From Rhizobium sp. NFR07 (GTDB taxonomy: Bacteria; Pseudomonadota; Alphaproteobacteria; Rhizobiales; Rhizobiaceae): DNA of 64,000 bases. The stretch covers positions 186,001-250,000 of the forward strand of contig NZ_FOKM01000005.1 in the NCBI RefSeq assembly GCF_900111905.1. Reading direction: 5' to 3'. Positions 39,127-48,941 of this stretch are shown one piece after another (the stretch's first letter is position 1; each line of letters opens with the position of its first letter). The notes below the pieces were generated by a model, which did no database searches, was not told the origin of the DNA, and saw nothing but the letters and a program-made list of their open reading frames with translations. A program made the translations under genes and the position numbers.

Positions 39127-39930
39127 TCAGAACTTGAACGTTGCCGTCACCGGCACGTGGTCGGACGGCTGGTTCCAGCCGCGGGCTTCCTTCAGGATGT
39201 CTATGCTCTCCAGGAACGGACCGAGATCCGGCGACGACCAGACGTGGTCGAGGCGGCGGCCCTTGTTGGCGGCCTCCCAGTCCTTGGCGCGGTAGCTCCA
39301 CCAGGTGTAGATCTTTTCCGGCTCCGGCGTGTGCTGCCGCATCAGGTCCAGCCAGCCGCCCTTGGCGATGACCTCCTTCATGCCGTCGGTCTCGACCGGC
39401 GTATGGCTGACGATCTTCAACAGTTGCTTGTGCGACCAGACGTCGTGTTCCAAAGGCGCAATGTTGAGATCGCCGACGAGAATGGACGAAATGCCCGGCA
39501 TCGCATCCGCCTTCAGCACTTTCATCTCCTCAAGGAAATCCAGCTTGTGGCCGAATTTCGGATTGATCGTCCGGTCGGGTTCGTCACCGCCGGCGGGCAC
39601 ATAGAAATTATGCAGCCGGATGCGCCGAGAGCCCCGCTCGAACAGCGCCGAGATGTGCCGCGCATCGCCGACGCCACAATAGTTCTGGCGGTGATCCTCG
39701 GTGAGCGGGATCTTCGAGGCGATCGCTACCCCGTGATAGCCCTTCTGCCCGTGCACGATGATGTGCTGGTAGCCGAGATCCTTCAGCGGCTGGTAGGGAA
39801 ACTCCGGCTCCTGGCACTTGATCTCCTGCAGGCACAGGATATCCGGCTGGTTGCGCACGATGAACTGCTGCACGATCGGCATGCGCAGGCGCACCGAATT
39901 GATGTTCCAGGTGGTGATGGAGAATGTCAT
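39127..39930 (-). CDS. xthA: Exodeoxyribonuclease III
   Basis: 267 residues of the EEP nuclease family: NINSVR at the start, CLQEIKCQ with the metal-binding Glu, GDLNIAP in the middle and SDHVPV with the catalytic Asp-His at the end. It cuts at abasic sites and removes blocked 3' ends in base-excision repair. It lies downstream of lolA on the same strand but behind a terminator, so it has its own promoter. Confidence 0.96.
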   Translation of the reverse strand: MTFSITTWNINSVRLRMPIVQQFIVRNQPDILCLQEIKCQEPEFPYQPLKDLGYQHIIVHGQKGYHGVAIASKIPLTEDHRQNYCGVGDARHISALFERGSRRIRLHNFYVPAGGDEPDRTINPKFGHKLDFLEEMKVLKADAMPGISSILVGDLNIAPLEHDVWSHKQLLKIVSHTPVETDGMKEVIAKGGWLDLMRQHTPEPEKIYTWWSYRAKDWEAANKGRRLDHVWSSPDLGPFLESIDILKEARGWNQPSDHVPVTATFKF

Positions 39931-39991
39931 GCGTGGATGCCCTGCCCTTTATTGTCGCCGAGGTTTAGAGCGATTCACCCGGGGTGAGAAG

Positions 39992-40027
39992 CAAAAAGGG
40001 CCGCACCTTTATCCGGCGCAGCCCTTT
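39992..40027 (-). terminator. Rho-independent terminator of lolA
   Basis: On the minus strand AAAGGGCTGCGCC pairs with GGTGCGGCCCTTT, and a TTTTTGC tail follows, 29 bases after the lolA stop. Confidence 0.85.
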
Positions 40028-40055
40028 GCGATAATCGATGACGCACCTGGCGCGA

Positions 40056-40697
40056 TTACTTCCGTACCTGGTCATAGGGAACGGTGAACACGCGCTCGTC
40101 GAAGCCGACGCCGGTCTTGACGTTGTAGATCATGACGGACGTGTCCTTGCCCTGATTGTCGGTGATCGTCCACTGACGCAGGTCATAAGTCTTGCTGTCG
40201 AACATCATGGTGATCGTCGAATCGCCGAAGATCGTCTTGTTGCCGAGCACGATTGTGGTGAGGTCACTCTCTTCCTTCACCCCGCGCACGGCATCATTGG
40301 TCAAATCGATCTTGTCGGCCAGAAGCAGCGTCAGCGGCGTCTTGGACAGCGGGTATATGTCCCAGGTCTTCAGCTTGATATTGCCGACGACGACATTGCG
40401 GCCATCGGCTATGACGCGCAGCGGCGACGGGTCGTCGAAATTGAAGCGCAGCTTGCCGGGACGCTCGATGAAGAACTTGCCGCCCGTCTGTTCCCCGCGC
40501 GGGCCGAACTGGACGAACTCGCCCATCATCGTCTTCACCGAGGAGAAATGGTCGGCGATCTTCTGCGCGGCGGCCCCGCCAGCGCCCTGGGCGCGCGTGA
40601 CTGTCGGCATCATCGCCGTGGCCGCAAGCCCGAACAGGCCTGCCGAAAACTGTCTGCGGTCGATCCGGATGGAAAGAGCGTTCTTTTCTTTGGTCAT
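40056..40697 (-). CDS. lolA: Outer-membrane lipoprotein carrier protein LolA
   Basis: 213 residues. The N terminus has a twin-arginine type signal (IDRRQFSAGLFGLAATAMM, ending near TRAQ). The mature part matches LolA (FSSVKTMMGEFVQFGPRGEQTGGKFFIERPGKLRFNF). LolA shuttles lipoproteins from LolCDE to LolB across the periplasm. GGAGACC lies just upstream of the ATG at 40697. It is 101 bases downstream of ftsK, the usual bacterial order ftsK-lolA. Confidence 0.94.
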   Translation of the reverse strand: MTKEKNALSIRIDRRQFSAGLFGLAATAMMPTVTRAQGAGGAAAQKIADHFSSVKTMMGEFVQFGPRGEQTGGKFFIERPGKLRFNFDDPSPLRVIADGRNVVVGNIKLKTWDIYPLSKTPLTLLLADKIDLTNDAVRGVKEESDLTTIVLGNKTIFGDSTITMMFDSKTYDLRQWTITDNQGKDTSVMIYNVKTGVGFDERVFTVPYDQVRK

Positions 40698-40798
40698 TCT
40701 GGTCTCCATCCACCTGCACTGGGCCGCAAACGCGGCGTCTTGATGACGGGCCGAGAGCGAAATTTCTTAGCCTCAGCCCGATCACGCAAACCTGACCG

Positions 40799-43480
40799 CT
40801 AGAGAATGTCGGCTTCGGTCGGCACGAGGATCTCGCGCTTGCCGGCGTGGTTTGCCGGTCCGATCAGCCCTTCCTTCTCCATCCGCTCGATCAGCGAGGC
40901 GGCGCGGTTATAGCCGATGCCGAGGCGCCGCTGGATGTAGGAGGTCGAAGCCTTGCCATCCTGCAGCACGACAGCGACAGCCTGGTCATACGGATCGTCC
41001 GAATCGCCGAGATTGGACGTGCCTGCCGGGCCACCGCCACCGCCGTCTTCATCCTCGTCGTCGGCCGTGATCGCTTCGAGATATTGGGGCGAGCCCTGCG
41101 TTTTCAAGTAGGCGACGATGTCCTCGACCTCGTTATCCGCAACGAACGGTCCGTGGACACGCTGGATGCGCCCGCCGCCGGCCATGTAGAGCATGTCGCC
41201 CTGTCCGAGCAACTGTTCGGCACCCTGTTCGCCGAGGATCGTGCGGCTGTCGATCTTCGACGTCACCTGGAAGGAAATGCGGGTCGGGAAGTTGGCCTTG
41301 ATCGTGCCGGTGATGACGTCGACCGAGGGACGCTGCGTCGCCATGATGACGTGGATGCCGGCCGCACGGGCCATCTGCGCCAGGCGCTGGACGGCGCCTT
41401 CGATATCCTTGCCGGCAACCATCATCAGGTCGGCCATTTCGTCGATGATGACGACGATATAGGGCATCGGCTCGAGATCGAATTCTTCCGTCTCATACAT
41501 CGCCTCGCCCGTCTGGCGGTCGAAGCCGGTCTGCACGGTGCGGGTCAGGATCTCGCCCTTGTCCTTGGCCTGCTCGACGCGGGTGTTGAAGCCGTCGATA
41601 TTGCGCACGCCGATCTTCGACATCTTCTTGTAGCGCTCTTCCATCTCGCGGACGGTCCATTTGAGCGCGACGACGGCCTTCTTCGGATCGGTGACGACAG
41701 GTGAAAGCAGATGCGGGATGCCGTCATAGACGGACAGTTCGAGCATCTTCGGGTCGATCATGATCAGGCGGCACTTCTCCGGCGTGTAACGATAGAGAAG
41801 CGACAGGATCATCGTATTGATGGCGACCGATTTACCCGAGCCGGTGGTACCGGCAACGAGCAGATGCGGCATCTTGGCGAGGTCGGCGACGACGGGCTCG
41901 CCGCCGATCGTCTTGCCGAGCGCCATGGCGAGCTTCGCCTTGCTGGTCTCGAAATCCTTCGAGCCGATCATCTCGCGCAGATAGACCGTTTCGCGGGTGC
42001 GGTTCGGCAGTTCGATGCCGATCGCGTTGCGGCCGGGCACGACGGCAACGCGGGCGGCGATCGCGCTCATAGAGCGGGCGATGTCGTCGGCAAGGCCGAT
42101 GACGCGGGACGACTTGATGCCCGGCGCCGGCTCCAGTTCGTAAAGCGTGACAACGGGACCGGGACGCACATGGATGATCTCGCCCTTAACGCCGAAATCC
42201 TCCAGCACGCCTTCCAGCATGCGGGCATTCTGTTCCAGCGCGTCGGCGGAAAGCGATGCGTCGCGGGCAACAGCCTTCGGCTCGGCGAGCAGATGGACCG
42301 AGGGAAGCTGGAACCCGTCGGGACGGATGAAGGAGCCCTGCGCATCACGGGTGACCCGCGCACTGGGCTTTGGCGGGGCTGCCGCGGGCGTGACACGCGC
42401 CGAGCGTCCGCCGGCACCCTGCGGTGCGCGGGACGTAACGAACGGCGCTTCGTCGTCCTCGTCGTCGTCAGCCAGAATGCTTGCGGGCCGTTTCGGCATG
42501 TCGTCCATGTCGAACGGCGGATCGTCGTAATCCGACATCGGCGGTGCCGAGACCACGCGGCGAGACGGCGCGACATGTTCTCCATCACCGTCCAGCGACG
42601 GCTCTCGGCGGCGCGTATTGACCGCGGCAGACTTTGGCCGAACCGGCTCGTTCAGCGTACCGAACTCGTCGTCGTTAAAGTCATAAGGCTCTTCGTAGGC
42701 ACTGCGCGCTTTCGGCTTGATCCCGAACAGGCGGCGGAAACGCGCCTGGGTCGTGTACCAGTGATGCGCGACGGCGCCGAGCGGCAGGATGCGCTCGAGC
42801 AGGCTGCCGCGATCGTCGTCCTCGTCCTCCTCGACCTCCTCGCGCTTGGCGCGGGAAGCGACCGCCGGCACAGGCTGGTCGTCATCCTTGATGTCATATT
42901 CCAGCGGGTCGCCGACAAGGCCGGAGGCAAACAGCATCAGCCAGATGCACGGAAGGGTGAAGATGCAGCCGAGCACCATCGCCACCATGCCGGTCGGATA
43001 GGCGCCGACGAAAAGCGCCGGGAAGCGTAGGATCATGTCACCGATGACGCCGCCGATCCCGTTCGGGATGGGCCATGTCTGCGGCGAGGGAAAGCAGCCG
43101 AGCGTGGCCGACGCGAGGATCGTGCCGCCACCCCAGGCAGCAAGCCGCGCCGGAATGCGGTCGAACCGGCGGCCGGAGATCAGCGCCAGCGCGAAGGCAA
43201 GAATCGGCAAGAGCGCGAGGATGCTGGCAAGGCCGAAGAACTGCATCATCAGGTCGGCAAATGTCGACCCGCCGACGCCGAGAATATTCGTCGGCTCGTT
43301 GTCGGTGGCGTAGGAGAAGCTCGGATCGGCAATGTTCCAGGTCGCCAGCGCCGCAACCGCGAGCGCCAGGCCGAAAAAGATGCCGAAGCCGGCAAGCGCC
43401 AGCGTCTGGCGCAAGACGAAGGAGCTGACGACCGAGCGGGTGGACCGGTTTGTCAGTGCCGCCGAACTGCTTCTGCCCAT
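40799..43480 (-). CDS. ftsK: DNA translocase FtsK
   Basis: 893 residues from the ATG at 43480. Four to five N-terminal helices (about 23-200) are followed by an acidic, low-complexity linker. The RecA-like motor has Walker A GTTGSGKSVAINTMIL, and a C-terminal winged-helix gamma domain (GYNRAASLIERMEKEGLIGP) reads KOPS. It pumps chromosome ends at the closing septum and triggers XerCD at dif. An ATG 23 codons earlier has no support. A CtrA-type site lies about 91 bases upstream of the ATG. Confidence 0.97.
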   Translation of the reverse strand: MGRSSSAALTNRSTRSVVSSFVLRQTLALAGFGIFFGLALAVAALATWNIADPSFSYATDNEPTNILGVGGSTFADLMMQFFGLASILALLPILAFALALISGRRFDRIPARLAAWGGGTILASATLGCFPSPQTWPIPNGIGGVIGDMILRFPALFVGAYPTGMVAMVLGCIFTLPCIWLMLFASGLVGDPLEYDIKDDDQPVPAVASRAKREEVEEDEDDDRGSLLERILPLGAVAHHWYTTQARFRRLFGIKPKARSAYEEPYDFNDDEFGTLNEPVRPKSAAVNTRRREPSLDGDGEHVAPSRRVVSAPPMSDYDDPPFDMDDMPKRPASILADDDEDDEAPFVTSRAPQGAGGRSARVTPAAAPPKPSARVTRDAQGSFIRPDGFQLPSVHLLAEPKAVARDASLSADALEQNARMLEGVLEDFGVKGEIIHVRPGPVVTLYELEPAPGIKSSRVIGLADDIARSMSAIAARVAVVPGRNAIGIELPNRTRETVYLREMIGSKDFETSKAKLAMALGKTIGGEPVVADLAKMPHLLVAGTTGSGKSVAINTMILSLLYRYTPEKCRLIMIDPKMLELSVYDGIPHLLSPVVTDPKKAVVALKWTVREMEERYKKMSKIGVRNIDGFNTRVEQAKDKGEILTRTVQTGFDRQTGEAMYETEEFDLEPMPYIVVIIDEMADLMMVAGKDIEGAVQRLAQMARAAGIHVIMATQRPSVDVITGTIKANFPTRISFQVTSKIDSRTILGEQGAEQLLGQGDMLYMAGGGRIQRVHGPFVADNEVEDIVAYLKTQGSPQYLEAITADDEDEDGGGGGPAGTSNLGDSDDPYDQAVAVVLQDGKASTSYIQRRLGIGYNRAASLIERMEKEGLIGPANHAGKREILVPTEADIL

Positions 43481-43570
43481 CGTATCTGCCCGTCGTCCGT
43501 GAAAATCAACAATGCGAGAAAATCGGCAGATGCCGCCACGCAATTCCACCAGAGCCTAACGCGGCGATGG

Positions 43571-43586
43571 TTAACGCAGCTTTAAC
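43571..43586 (-). promoter_or_regulatory. CtrA-type binding site upstream of ftsK
   Basis: TTAA, seven bases and TTAAC (16 bases in all, 43571-43586), an exact match to the CtrA consensus TTAA-N7-TTAA, 91 bases before the ftsK ATG. No other exact copy was noticed in the intergenic regions of the window. Confidence 0.6.
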
Positions 43587-43616
43587 CACGCGCCAGAGGG
43601 CCGGTTCTCCAAACGA

Positions 43617-43643
43617 AAATGGCCCGGAAAACTCCGGGCCATC
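43617..43643 (-). terminator. Rho-independent terminator of amtB
   Basis: ATGGCCCGGA and TCCGGGCCAT form a perfect ten-pair stem with a four-base loop; on the minus strand TTTTCGTTT follows. Confidence 0.88.
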
Positions 43644-43684
43644 TCGATCGGAAGGCAGCAGCCGGCCGAGGCCGGCTGTCCCTC

Positions 43685-45046
43685 TTAGTTGTGGTAGGCA
43701 GCTTCGCCGTGCGACGCGAGGTCGAGACCTTCGCGCTCGGCTTCGACCGGAACGCGCAGGCCGACGATCAGGTCGACGACCTTGTAGATGATCAGCGAGC
43801 CGATACCGCACCATGCGATGGTGACGAGAACAGCGTAGAGCTGGGTCATGAACTGGCCGCCCATGGTGACGCCTTCGGCATAACCGATGCCACCGAGCGA
43901 CGAGGATGCGAAGATGCCGGTTGCGAGAGCGCCGAAGAAACCACCAACGCCGTGGACGCCGAAGACGTCAGCGGTATCGTCGTAGCCGAACTTGTTCTTG
44001 ATGACGGCGACGAAGAAGTAGCACAGCGGCGAAACGATGATGCCCATGATGATGGCGCCCATCGGACCGGCAATGCCGGCAGCAGGCGTGATGGCGACGA
44101 GACCGGCGATCATGCCCGAAACGGCACCGAGCAGCGAAGCCTTGCCGCGGGTGAAGGTTTCGACGACGCACCACGAAAGCACAGCGGCAGCCGTGGCAAC
44201 GAAGGTGTTGACGGTTGCGAGCATCGCGCCGCCGGAAGCTTCGAGGTTGGAACCGGCGTTGAAGCCGAACCAGCCGACCCAAAGCATGGCGGCACCGACG
44301 AGCGTCAGCGTCATCGAGTGCGGAGCCATCATGTCCTTGCCGTAGCCGGTACGCTTGCCGATCATGATTGCGCCGATGAGGCCTGCGAGACCTGCATTGA
44401 TGTGAACGACCGTGCCGCCTGCGAAGTCAAGCGCGCCCCAGCCGAAGATCAGGCCGTTGGCATCCCAGACCATGTGGGCGATCGGGAAGTAGACGAAGGT
44501 GACCCACAGAAGGCAGAACAGGATGGACGCGGAGAACTTGATGCGCTCGGCAAACGCGCCGACGATCAGGGCAGGCGTCAGCGCTGCGAAGGTCATCTGG
44601 AACATCACGAAGATGAATTCCGGAATGACGACGCCGTCGGAGAAGGTTGCGGCGGTGGAATCCGTCGTGACGCCCGATAGGAACATCTTGGCAGTACCGC
44701 CCCAGAAAGCGGACGTACCGCCGCCGAAGGCGAACGAATAACCGTAGATGACCCAGATCAGCATGATGGCCGAACCGGCGACCGTGCACTGCATCAGGAC
44801 GGACAGCATGTTCTTGGCGCGCACGAGGCCGCCGTAGAACAGCGCGATACCCGGCATCAGCATGAAGAGGACGAGAAGGGTGCAGATGAACATGAAGGCG
44901 GTATCGCCCTTGTCCGGAACCGGAGCGGCAGCAGCAGCCTCGGCCGCCGGCGCTGCAGCGTCCTGCGCGAAGGCGACGACTGGCGCAAGGAAGGCTGCAG
45001 CGGCAGCGCCCATGCGTCCGAGGTTAGAAATTCTGGTCAATTGCAT
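43685..45046 (-). CDS. amtB: Ammonium transporter AmtB
   Basis: 453 residues: a cleavable signal peptide (MQLTRISNLGRMGAAAAAFLAPVVAFAQ), an Ala/Pro-rich spacer, then 11 hydrophobic helices of the Amt/Rh type with the pore histidine regions HMVWDANG and VHINAGLAG. It imports ammonium as a trimer and is blocked by GlnK, coded 28 bases upstream on the same strand. A strong terminator follows. Confidence 0.97.
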   Translation of the reverse strand: MQLTRISNLGRMGAAAAAFLAPVVAFAQDAAAPAAEAAAAAPVPDKGDTAFMFICTLLVLFMLMPGIALFYGGLVRAKNMLSVLMQCTVAGSAIMLIWVIYGYSFAFGGGTSAFWGGTAKMFLSGVTTDSTAATFSDGVVIPEFIFVMFQMTFAALTPALIVGAFAERIKFSASILFCLLWVTFVYFPIAHMVWDANGLIFGWGALDFAGGTVVHINAGLAGLIGAIMIGKRTGYGKDMMAPHSMTLTLVGAAMLWVGWFGFNAGSNLEASGGAMLATVNTFVATAAAVLSWCVVETFTRGKASLLGAVSGMIAGLVAITPAAGIAGPMGAIIMGIIVSPLCYFFVAVIKNKFGYDDTADVFGVHGVGGFFGALATGIFASSSLGGIGYAEGVTMGGQFMTQLYAVLVTIAWCGIGSLIIYKVVDLIVGLRVPVEAEREGLDLASHGEAAYHN

Positions 45047-45074
45047 AGCTTGAAAACTCCCCTGTAAGCCGTGC

Positions 45075-45488
<414 letters not shown>

Positions 45489-45493
45489 CTACA

Positions 45494-45510
45494 TTCAAAG
45501 GGCGTGCCAG
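45494..45510 (-). promoter_or_regulatory. Sigma-54-type promoter for glnK-amtB
   Basis: On the minus strand CTGGCACGCCCTTTGAA fits the consensus TGGCACG-N4-TTGCW in the whole -24 block and in the TTG of the -12 block. The -12 C is replaced by A, so the match is good but not perfect. NtrC-dependent sigma-54 control of glnK-amtB is well known in proteobacteria. Confidence 0.6.
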
Positions 45511-45631
45511 TTTCGAACGGGACTTAAGTCATTGAAAAATAAAGGCGCAAAGGCGACCTGCCAGAAAACAGGCAGGCAGGCGTCATAAAGACGCCGAAAT
45601 GCTGTGCGTTAACCCTGATTATGCACAAAAA

Positions 45632-46516
45632 CTAGTCATTTGCCTTTTTGCGAATCAGCCCCTCCTGGGCCACCGACGCGACAAGGGTACCAGAACGTGT
45701 GTAAAGGCTGCCGCGCGTCATCCCGCGGCCACCCGATGCGCTGGGACTGTCCTGACTGTAGAGCAGCCAATCATCGAATTCCACCGGGCGATGGAACCAC
45801 ATGGCGTGGTCGAGGCTGGCGACCTGCAGGCGCGGGTCGAAGATCGATGTCCCGTGCGGATAGAGCGACGCATCCAGAAGCGTCATGTCGGAGAGATAGG
45901 CAAGCACCGCCGCCTGATAGGTCCGCTCCGCCGGCACTTGGCCGAGCGTTCGCACCCAGACATCTTGGCGGGGTTCCAGCTTGTCCGTCGTCAGGTAATG
46001 CGCCAGCGACACGGGACGCAGCTCGATTGGCCGCGGACGCTCCCAGTATCGACGGATCGCCTCCGGCGCCTTCTGCAGGAACCGTTTGCGAAACTCTTCC
46101 TCGTCCATCAGCTCTTCCGGCTGCGGAACGGCGGGCAGCTCGATCTGGTGATCATACCCCTCCTCGTCCCGCTGGAAGGAGGCCGACATGGAAAAGATCG
46201 CCTTGCCGTGCTGGATCGCAACCACCCAGCGGGTGGCGAAGCTTGATCCGTCGCGAATGCGATCCACCTGATAGATGATCGGCACGGACGGATCGCCGGG
46301 CCGCATGAAATAGGCATGCAGCGAATGGACGAATCGGTCGGCATCGACAGTCCTTTGCGCCGCGACCAGCGCCTGGGCAATCACCTGGCCGCCGAAGACG
46401 CGCTGCCAGCCGACATCCGGGCTGGTGCCGCGATAGAGGTCGTGCTCCAGCTGTTCCAGGTCGAGCGTCCGGATCAGTTGCTCCATGGGGGTAGAATGAT
46501 CGGAAGGGCGCGACAT
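45632..46516 (-). CDS. tesB: Acyl-CoA thioesterase II
   Basis: 294 residues with the double hot-dog fold of TesB. Sequence hallmarks are LDLEQLEHDLYRGTSPDVGWQRVFGGQVIAQAL at the N terminus and the C-terminal LDHAMWFHRP with its catalytic Asp, followed by GRGMTRGSLY. It cleaves medium and long acyl-CoA to free acid. The ATG at 46516 has GGAG ten bases upstream; an ATG nine codons later (MEQLIRTL) is an alternative. It is divergent from the FAD hydroxylase gene. Confidence 0.94.
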   Translation of the reverse strand: MSRPSDHSTPMEQLIRTLDLEQLEHDLYRGTSPDVGWQRVFGGQVIAQALVAAQRTVDADRFVHSLHAYFMRPGDPSVPIIYQVDRIRDGSSFATRWVVAIQHGKAIFSMSASFQRDEEGYDHQIELPAVPQPEELMDEEEFRKRFLQKAPEAIRRYWERPRPIELRPVSLAHYLTTDKLEPRQDVWVRTLGQVPAERTYQAAVLAYLSDMTLLDASLYPHGTSIFDPRLQVASLDHAMWFHRPVEFDDWLLYSQDSPSASGGRGMTRGSLYTRSGTLVASVAQEGLIRKKAND

Positions 46517-46574
46517 TTTTGATTTACTCCGGCAATAGGAAGCGACGGTCGGATGATCTATATCGGGATCGTTG

Positions 46575-47819
46575 ATGATCACAAGACTGACGGGAGCCAG
46601 GCAGATGTTGGACATGATGGTTGTAGGTGGAGGTTATGTCGGTCTGGGGGCGGCGGTGGCCGTCAAGCAGGCCGCACCGCATCTCTCCGTCGAAGTCGTG
46701 GAGGCAGCCCCGGCCGGCGTCTGGGAAAAGGATGAGCGCGCATCCGCGATCATCGCCGCCGCCGGCAAGATGCTGAACGTGCTGGGCGTCTGGGACGAGA
46801 TCGTCGCGCAGTCGCAGCCGATCAACAAGATGATCGTCACCGACAGCCGCACCTCCGACCCGGTGCGCCCGGTCTTCCTGACCTTCGACGGCCGGATCGA
46901 GGACGGACAACCCTTTGCCCATATGGTCCCGAATGTCGCCATGGTTCGCGCGCTGCGCGGTGCCGCCGAGCGGCTCGGCATTGCAATCCGCCACGGCCTG
47001 TCCGCCACCAGCTTTGCCACCGAAAGCAACTGCACGACGGTGACGCTGTCCGACGGCTCGACCATCGAGACCCGCCTCCTCGTCGCCTGCGACGGCGTCC
47101 GCTCCAAGCTGCGCGACATGGCGGGCATCAAGACGGTGACGTGGAAATACGGCCAGTCCGGCATCGTCGCGACCGTTGCCCACGAACGCCCGCATGAAGG
47201 CGTCGCCGAGGAACATTTTCTGCCGTCCGGCCCATTCGCGATCCTTCCGCTGCCGGGCAACCAGTCGTCGCTGGTCTGGACCGAGCGGACCGACGACGCC
47301 GACCGGCTGGTCGCCTCCGATGATCTGGTATTCGAGGACGAATTGCAGCGCCGCTTCGGCCACAAGCTCGGCGAACTGACGCTTGTCGGGGGTCGCCGTG
47401 CCTTCCCGCTCGGGCTTACCCTGTCGCGCGCCTTCGTCGCACAGCGTTTTGCACTCGCCGGTGACGCGGCCCACGGCATCCACCCGATTTCCGGCCAGGG
47501 CCTCAACCTCGGCTTCAAGGATGTGGCGGCGCTCGCCGAAACCGTCGTCGAGGCTGACCGTCTCGGCCTCGATATCGGCTCGCTCGCGGTTCTCGAGCGC
47601 TATCAGACCTGGCGCCGCTTCGACACCTACCGCATGGGGGTCACGACAGACGTCTTGAACCGCCTCTTCTCCAACGACGTGACGCCGATAAGGATAGCCC
47701 GTGACTTCGGCCTCGGCCTCGTCGAGCGCATGCCAAAGCTGAAGGATTTCTTCATCGGCCAGGCCGCCGGTACCACCGGCGAAGGCCATCCGAAGCTTTT
47801 GGCCGGTGAGGCAATCTAA
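46575..47819 (+). CDS. UbiH/UbiF-family FAD-dependent hydroxylase (ubiquinone biosynthesis)
   Basis: About 414 residues. The dinucleotide-binding loop VVGGGYVGLGAAVAVKQ stands near 16-32. The second FAD motif ALAGDAAHGIHPISGQGLNLGFKDV is the UbiH/COQ6 signature. It hydroxylates the ring of ubiquinone precursors; alphaproteobacterial UbiL/UbiM-type regiospecificity cannot be told. The start is open: ATG 46575 with GGGA seven bases upstream, or ATG 46605 ten codons later. It is divergent from tesB. Confidence 0.9.
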   Translation: MITRLTGARQMLDMMVVGGGYVGLGAAVAVKQAAPHLSVEVVEAAPAGVWEKDERASAIIAAAGKMLNVLGVWDEIVAQSQPINKMIVTDSRTSDPVRPVFLTFDGRIEDGQPFAHMVPNVAMVRALRGAAERLGIAIRHGLSATSFATESNCTTVTLSDGSTIETRLLVACDGVRSKLRDMAGIKTVTWKYGQSGIVATVAHERPHEGVAEEHFLPSGPFAILPLPGNQSSLVWTERTDDADRLVASDDLVFEDELQRRFGHKLGELTLVGGRRAFPLGLTLSRAFVAQRFALAGDAAHGIHPISGQGLNLGFKDVAALAETVVEADRLGLDIGSLAVLERYQTWRRFDTYRMGVTTDVLNRLFSNDVTPIRIARDFGLGLVERMPKLKDFFIGQAAGTTGEGHPKLLAGEAI

Positions 47820-47851
47820 GCGACGGCAGGCCTCCCGACAGGACGGCATTC

Positions 47852-47944
47852 TCCATCGTGATCCTCGGGCTTGTCCCGAGGATCCAACCACGTTTCCATA
47901 AACCGAGGCGTAGCAGATGCCCGGGACAAGCCCGAGCATGACGG
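47852..47944. repeat. Rhizobial palindromic repeat with CTTGTCCCGAGGAT core
   Basis: ATCCTCGGG-CTTGT-CCCGAGGAT at 47861-47883 forms a nine-pair hairpin. An inverted copy of its core (CGGGACAAGCCCG) lies at 47922-47934. The unit fills the gap between the hydroxylase and Trm112 genes. It is a different family from the CTCCCCC repeats. Confidence 0.75.
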
Positions 47945-47960
47945 ATTCTGCAGCAGAATC

Positions 47961-48155
47961 TCAGTCTTCCAGCTTGCGCGCTTCCGAGACCAGCATGATC
48001 GGAATACCGTCGCGGATCGGATAGGCAAGCCGCGCGCCTTCCGACACAAGCTCATTGCGCTCGCGATCGAACACGACCAGCCCCTTGGTCAGCGGACAGA
48101 CGAGAAGGTCGAGGAGCTTTGGATCGACTTTGCTCAGCTTTTCGTCCACGCGCAC
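47961..48155 (-). CDS. Trm112 family protein
   Basis: 64 residues with the Trm112/YcaR pattern [25 protein letters not shown] and [18 protein letters not shown]. Only one of the zinc cysteines of eukaryotic Trm112 remains, as in most bacterial members. Trm112 proteins activate methyltransferases; the bacterial role is not settled. It starts one base from the end of the Lon-domain gene, so the two are co-expressed. Confidence 0.92.
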   Translation of the reverse strand: MRVDEKLSKVDPKLLDLLVCPLTKGLVVFDRERNELVSEGARLAYPIRDGIPIMLVSEARKLED

Positions 48156-48156
48156 C

Positions 48157-48834
48157 TCATTGGAGAATCGTATCCGTATCCGCGAGCCCGCGTGCGAGCA
48201 GGATCTCGGTTATCGCAATCAGCGTGTCCGCCCGCGTCTTGAGATCCGCCGCCTCGAGCAGCGCCTGTTTCTCCGCCGGGCCGAAGGGCGACATCATCGA
48301 GAGCGAATTGACCAGCGTGCGGTTGCCAGCGCGCTCGATGCTCTCCCAGTCGGCCTCCAGCTTGTTGGCGTCGAGATAGGCCTTGAAGACGCGCAGCAGT
48401 TCCCCGCGATCGACCGAAGCCTCGTCGTCCTCCTCCGTCAGGTCCGACATGAAGGGCGCGAATTTGAAGACGCGATAGGGCTGTGACCCTGCGACCTCAT
48501 CCAGCAACCGGAAGCGGGCCACGCCACCGAGCGAAGTGATGTAGCGTCCATCGCCCGTCTCGGCGAAGGACGTGATGCGCCCGATGCAGCCGACCGTGGC
48601 CAGCGCCGGACGAAGCGGATCGCCGCTGCCCGCCTCCTCCACCAGCGACGGCTGGATGACCCCGATCAGGCGGTCACCCAGAAGCGCGGCATCGAACATC
48701 GACAGATAGCGCGGCTCGAAAATATTGAGCGGCAACTGACCGCCCGGCAGAAGCAGGGCCCCGGTCAGCGGAAAGACCGGCACGATTTCCGGCAGGTCCT
48801 CTCGCTTCAAGTACCGTGCGTTTCCCACATGCAT
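48157..48834 (-). CDS. LON peptidase substrate-binding domain protein
   Basis: 225 residues matching the N-terminal domain of Lon ([35 protein letters not shown]) without ATPase or protease parts. Such stand-alone proteins are conserved in alphaproteobacteria; a PUA-like fold is known, but function is not. It lies between the thioredoxin and Trm112 genes on the same strand, and the three probably form one unit. Confidence 0.92.
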   Translation of the reverse strand: MHVGNARYLKREDLPEIVPVFPLTGALLLPGGQLPLNIFEPRYLSMFDAALLGDRLIGVIQPSLVEEAGSGDPLRPALATVGCIGRITSFAETGDGRYITSLGGVARFRLLDEVAGSQPYRVFKFAPFMSDLTEEDDEASVDRGELLRVFKAYLDANKLEADWESIERAGNRTLVNSLSMMSPFGPAEKQALLEAADLKTRADTLIAITEILLARGLADTDTILQ

Positions 48835-48941
48835 CAGTCAGTCACCTCCCGCAGATCATTCCGTGCAGCTGTTGCCACTGAGGTGTAATCTGGGGCTCTT
48901 GCCGGCTAACGCAAGTCTGCCGGCAGCGCATTCAATGCGGT

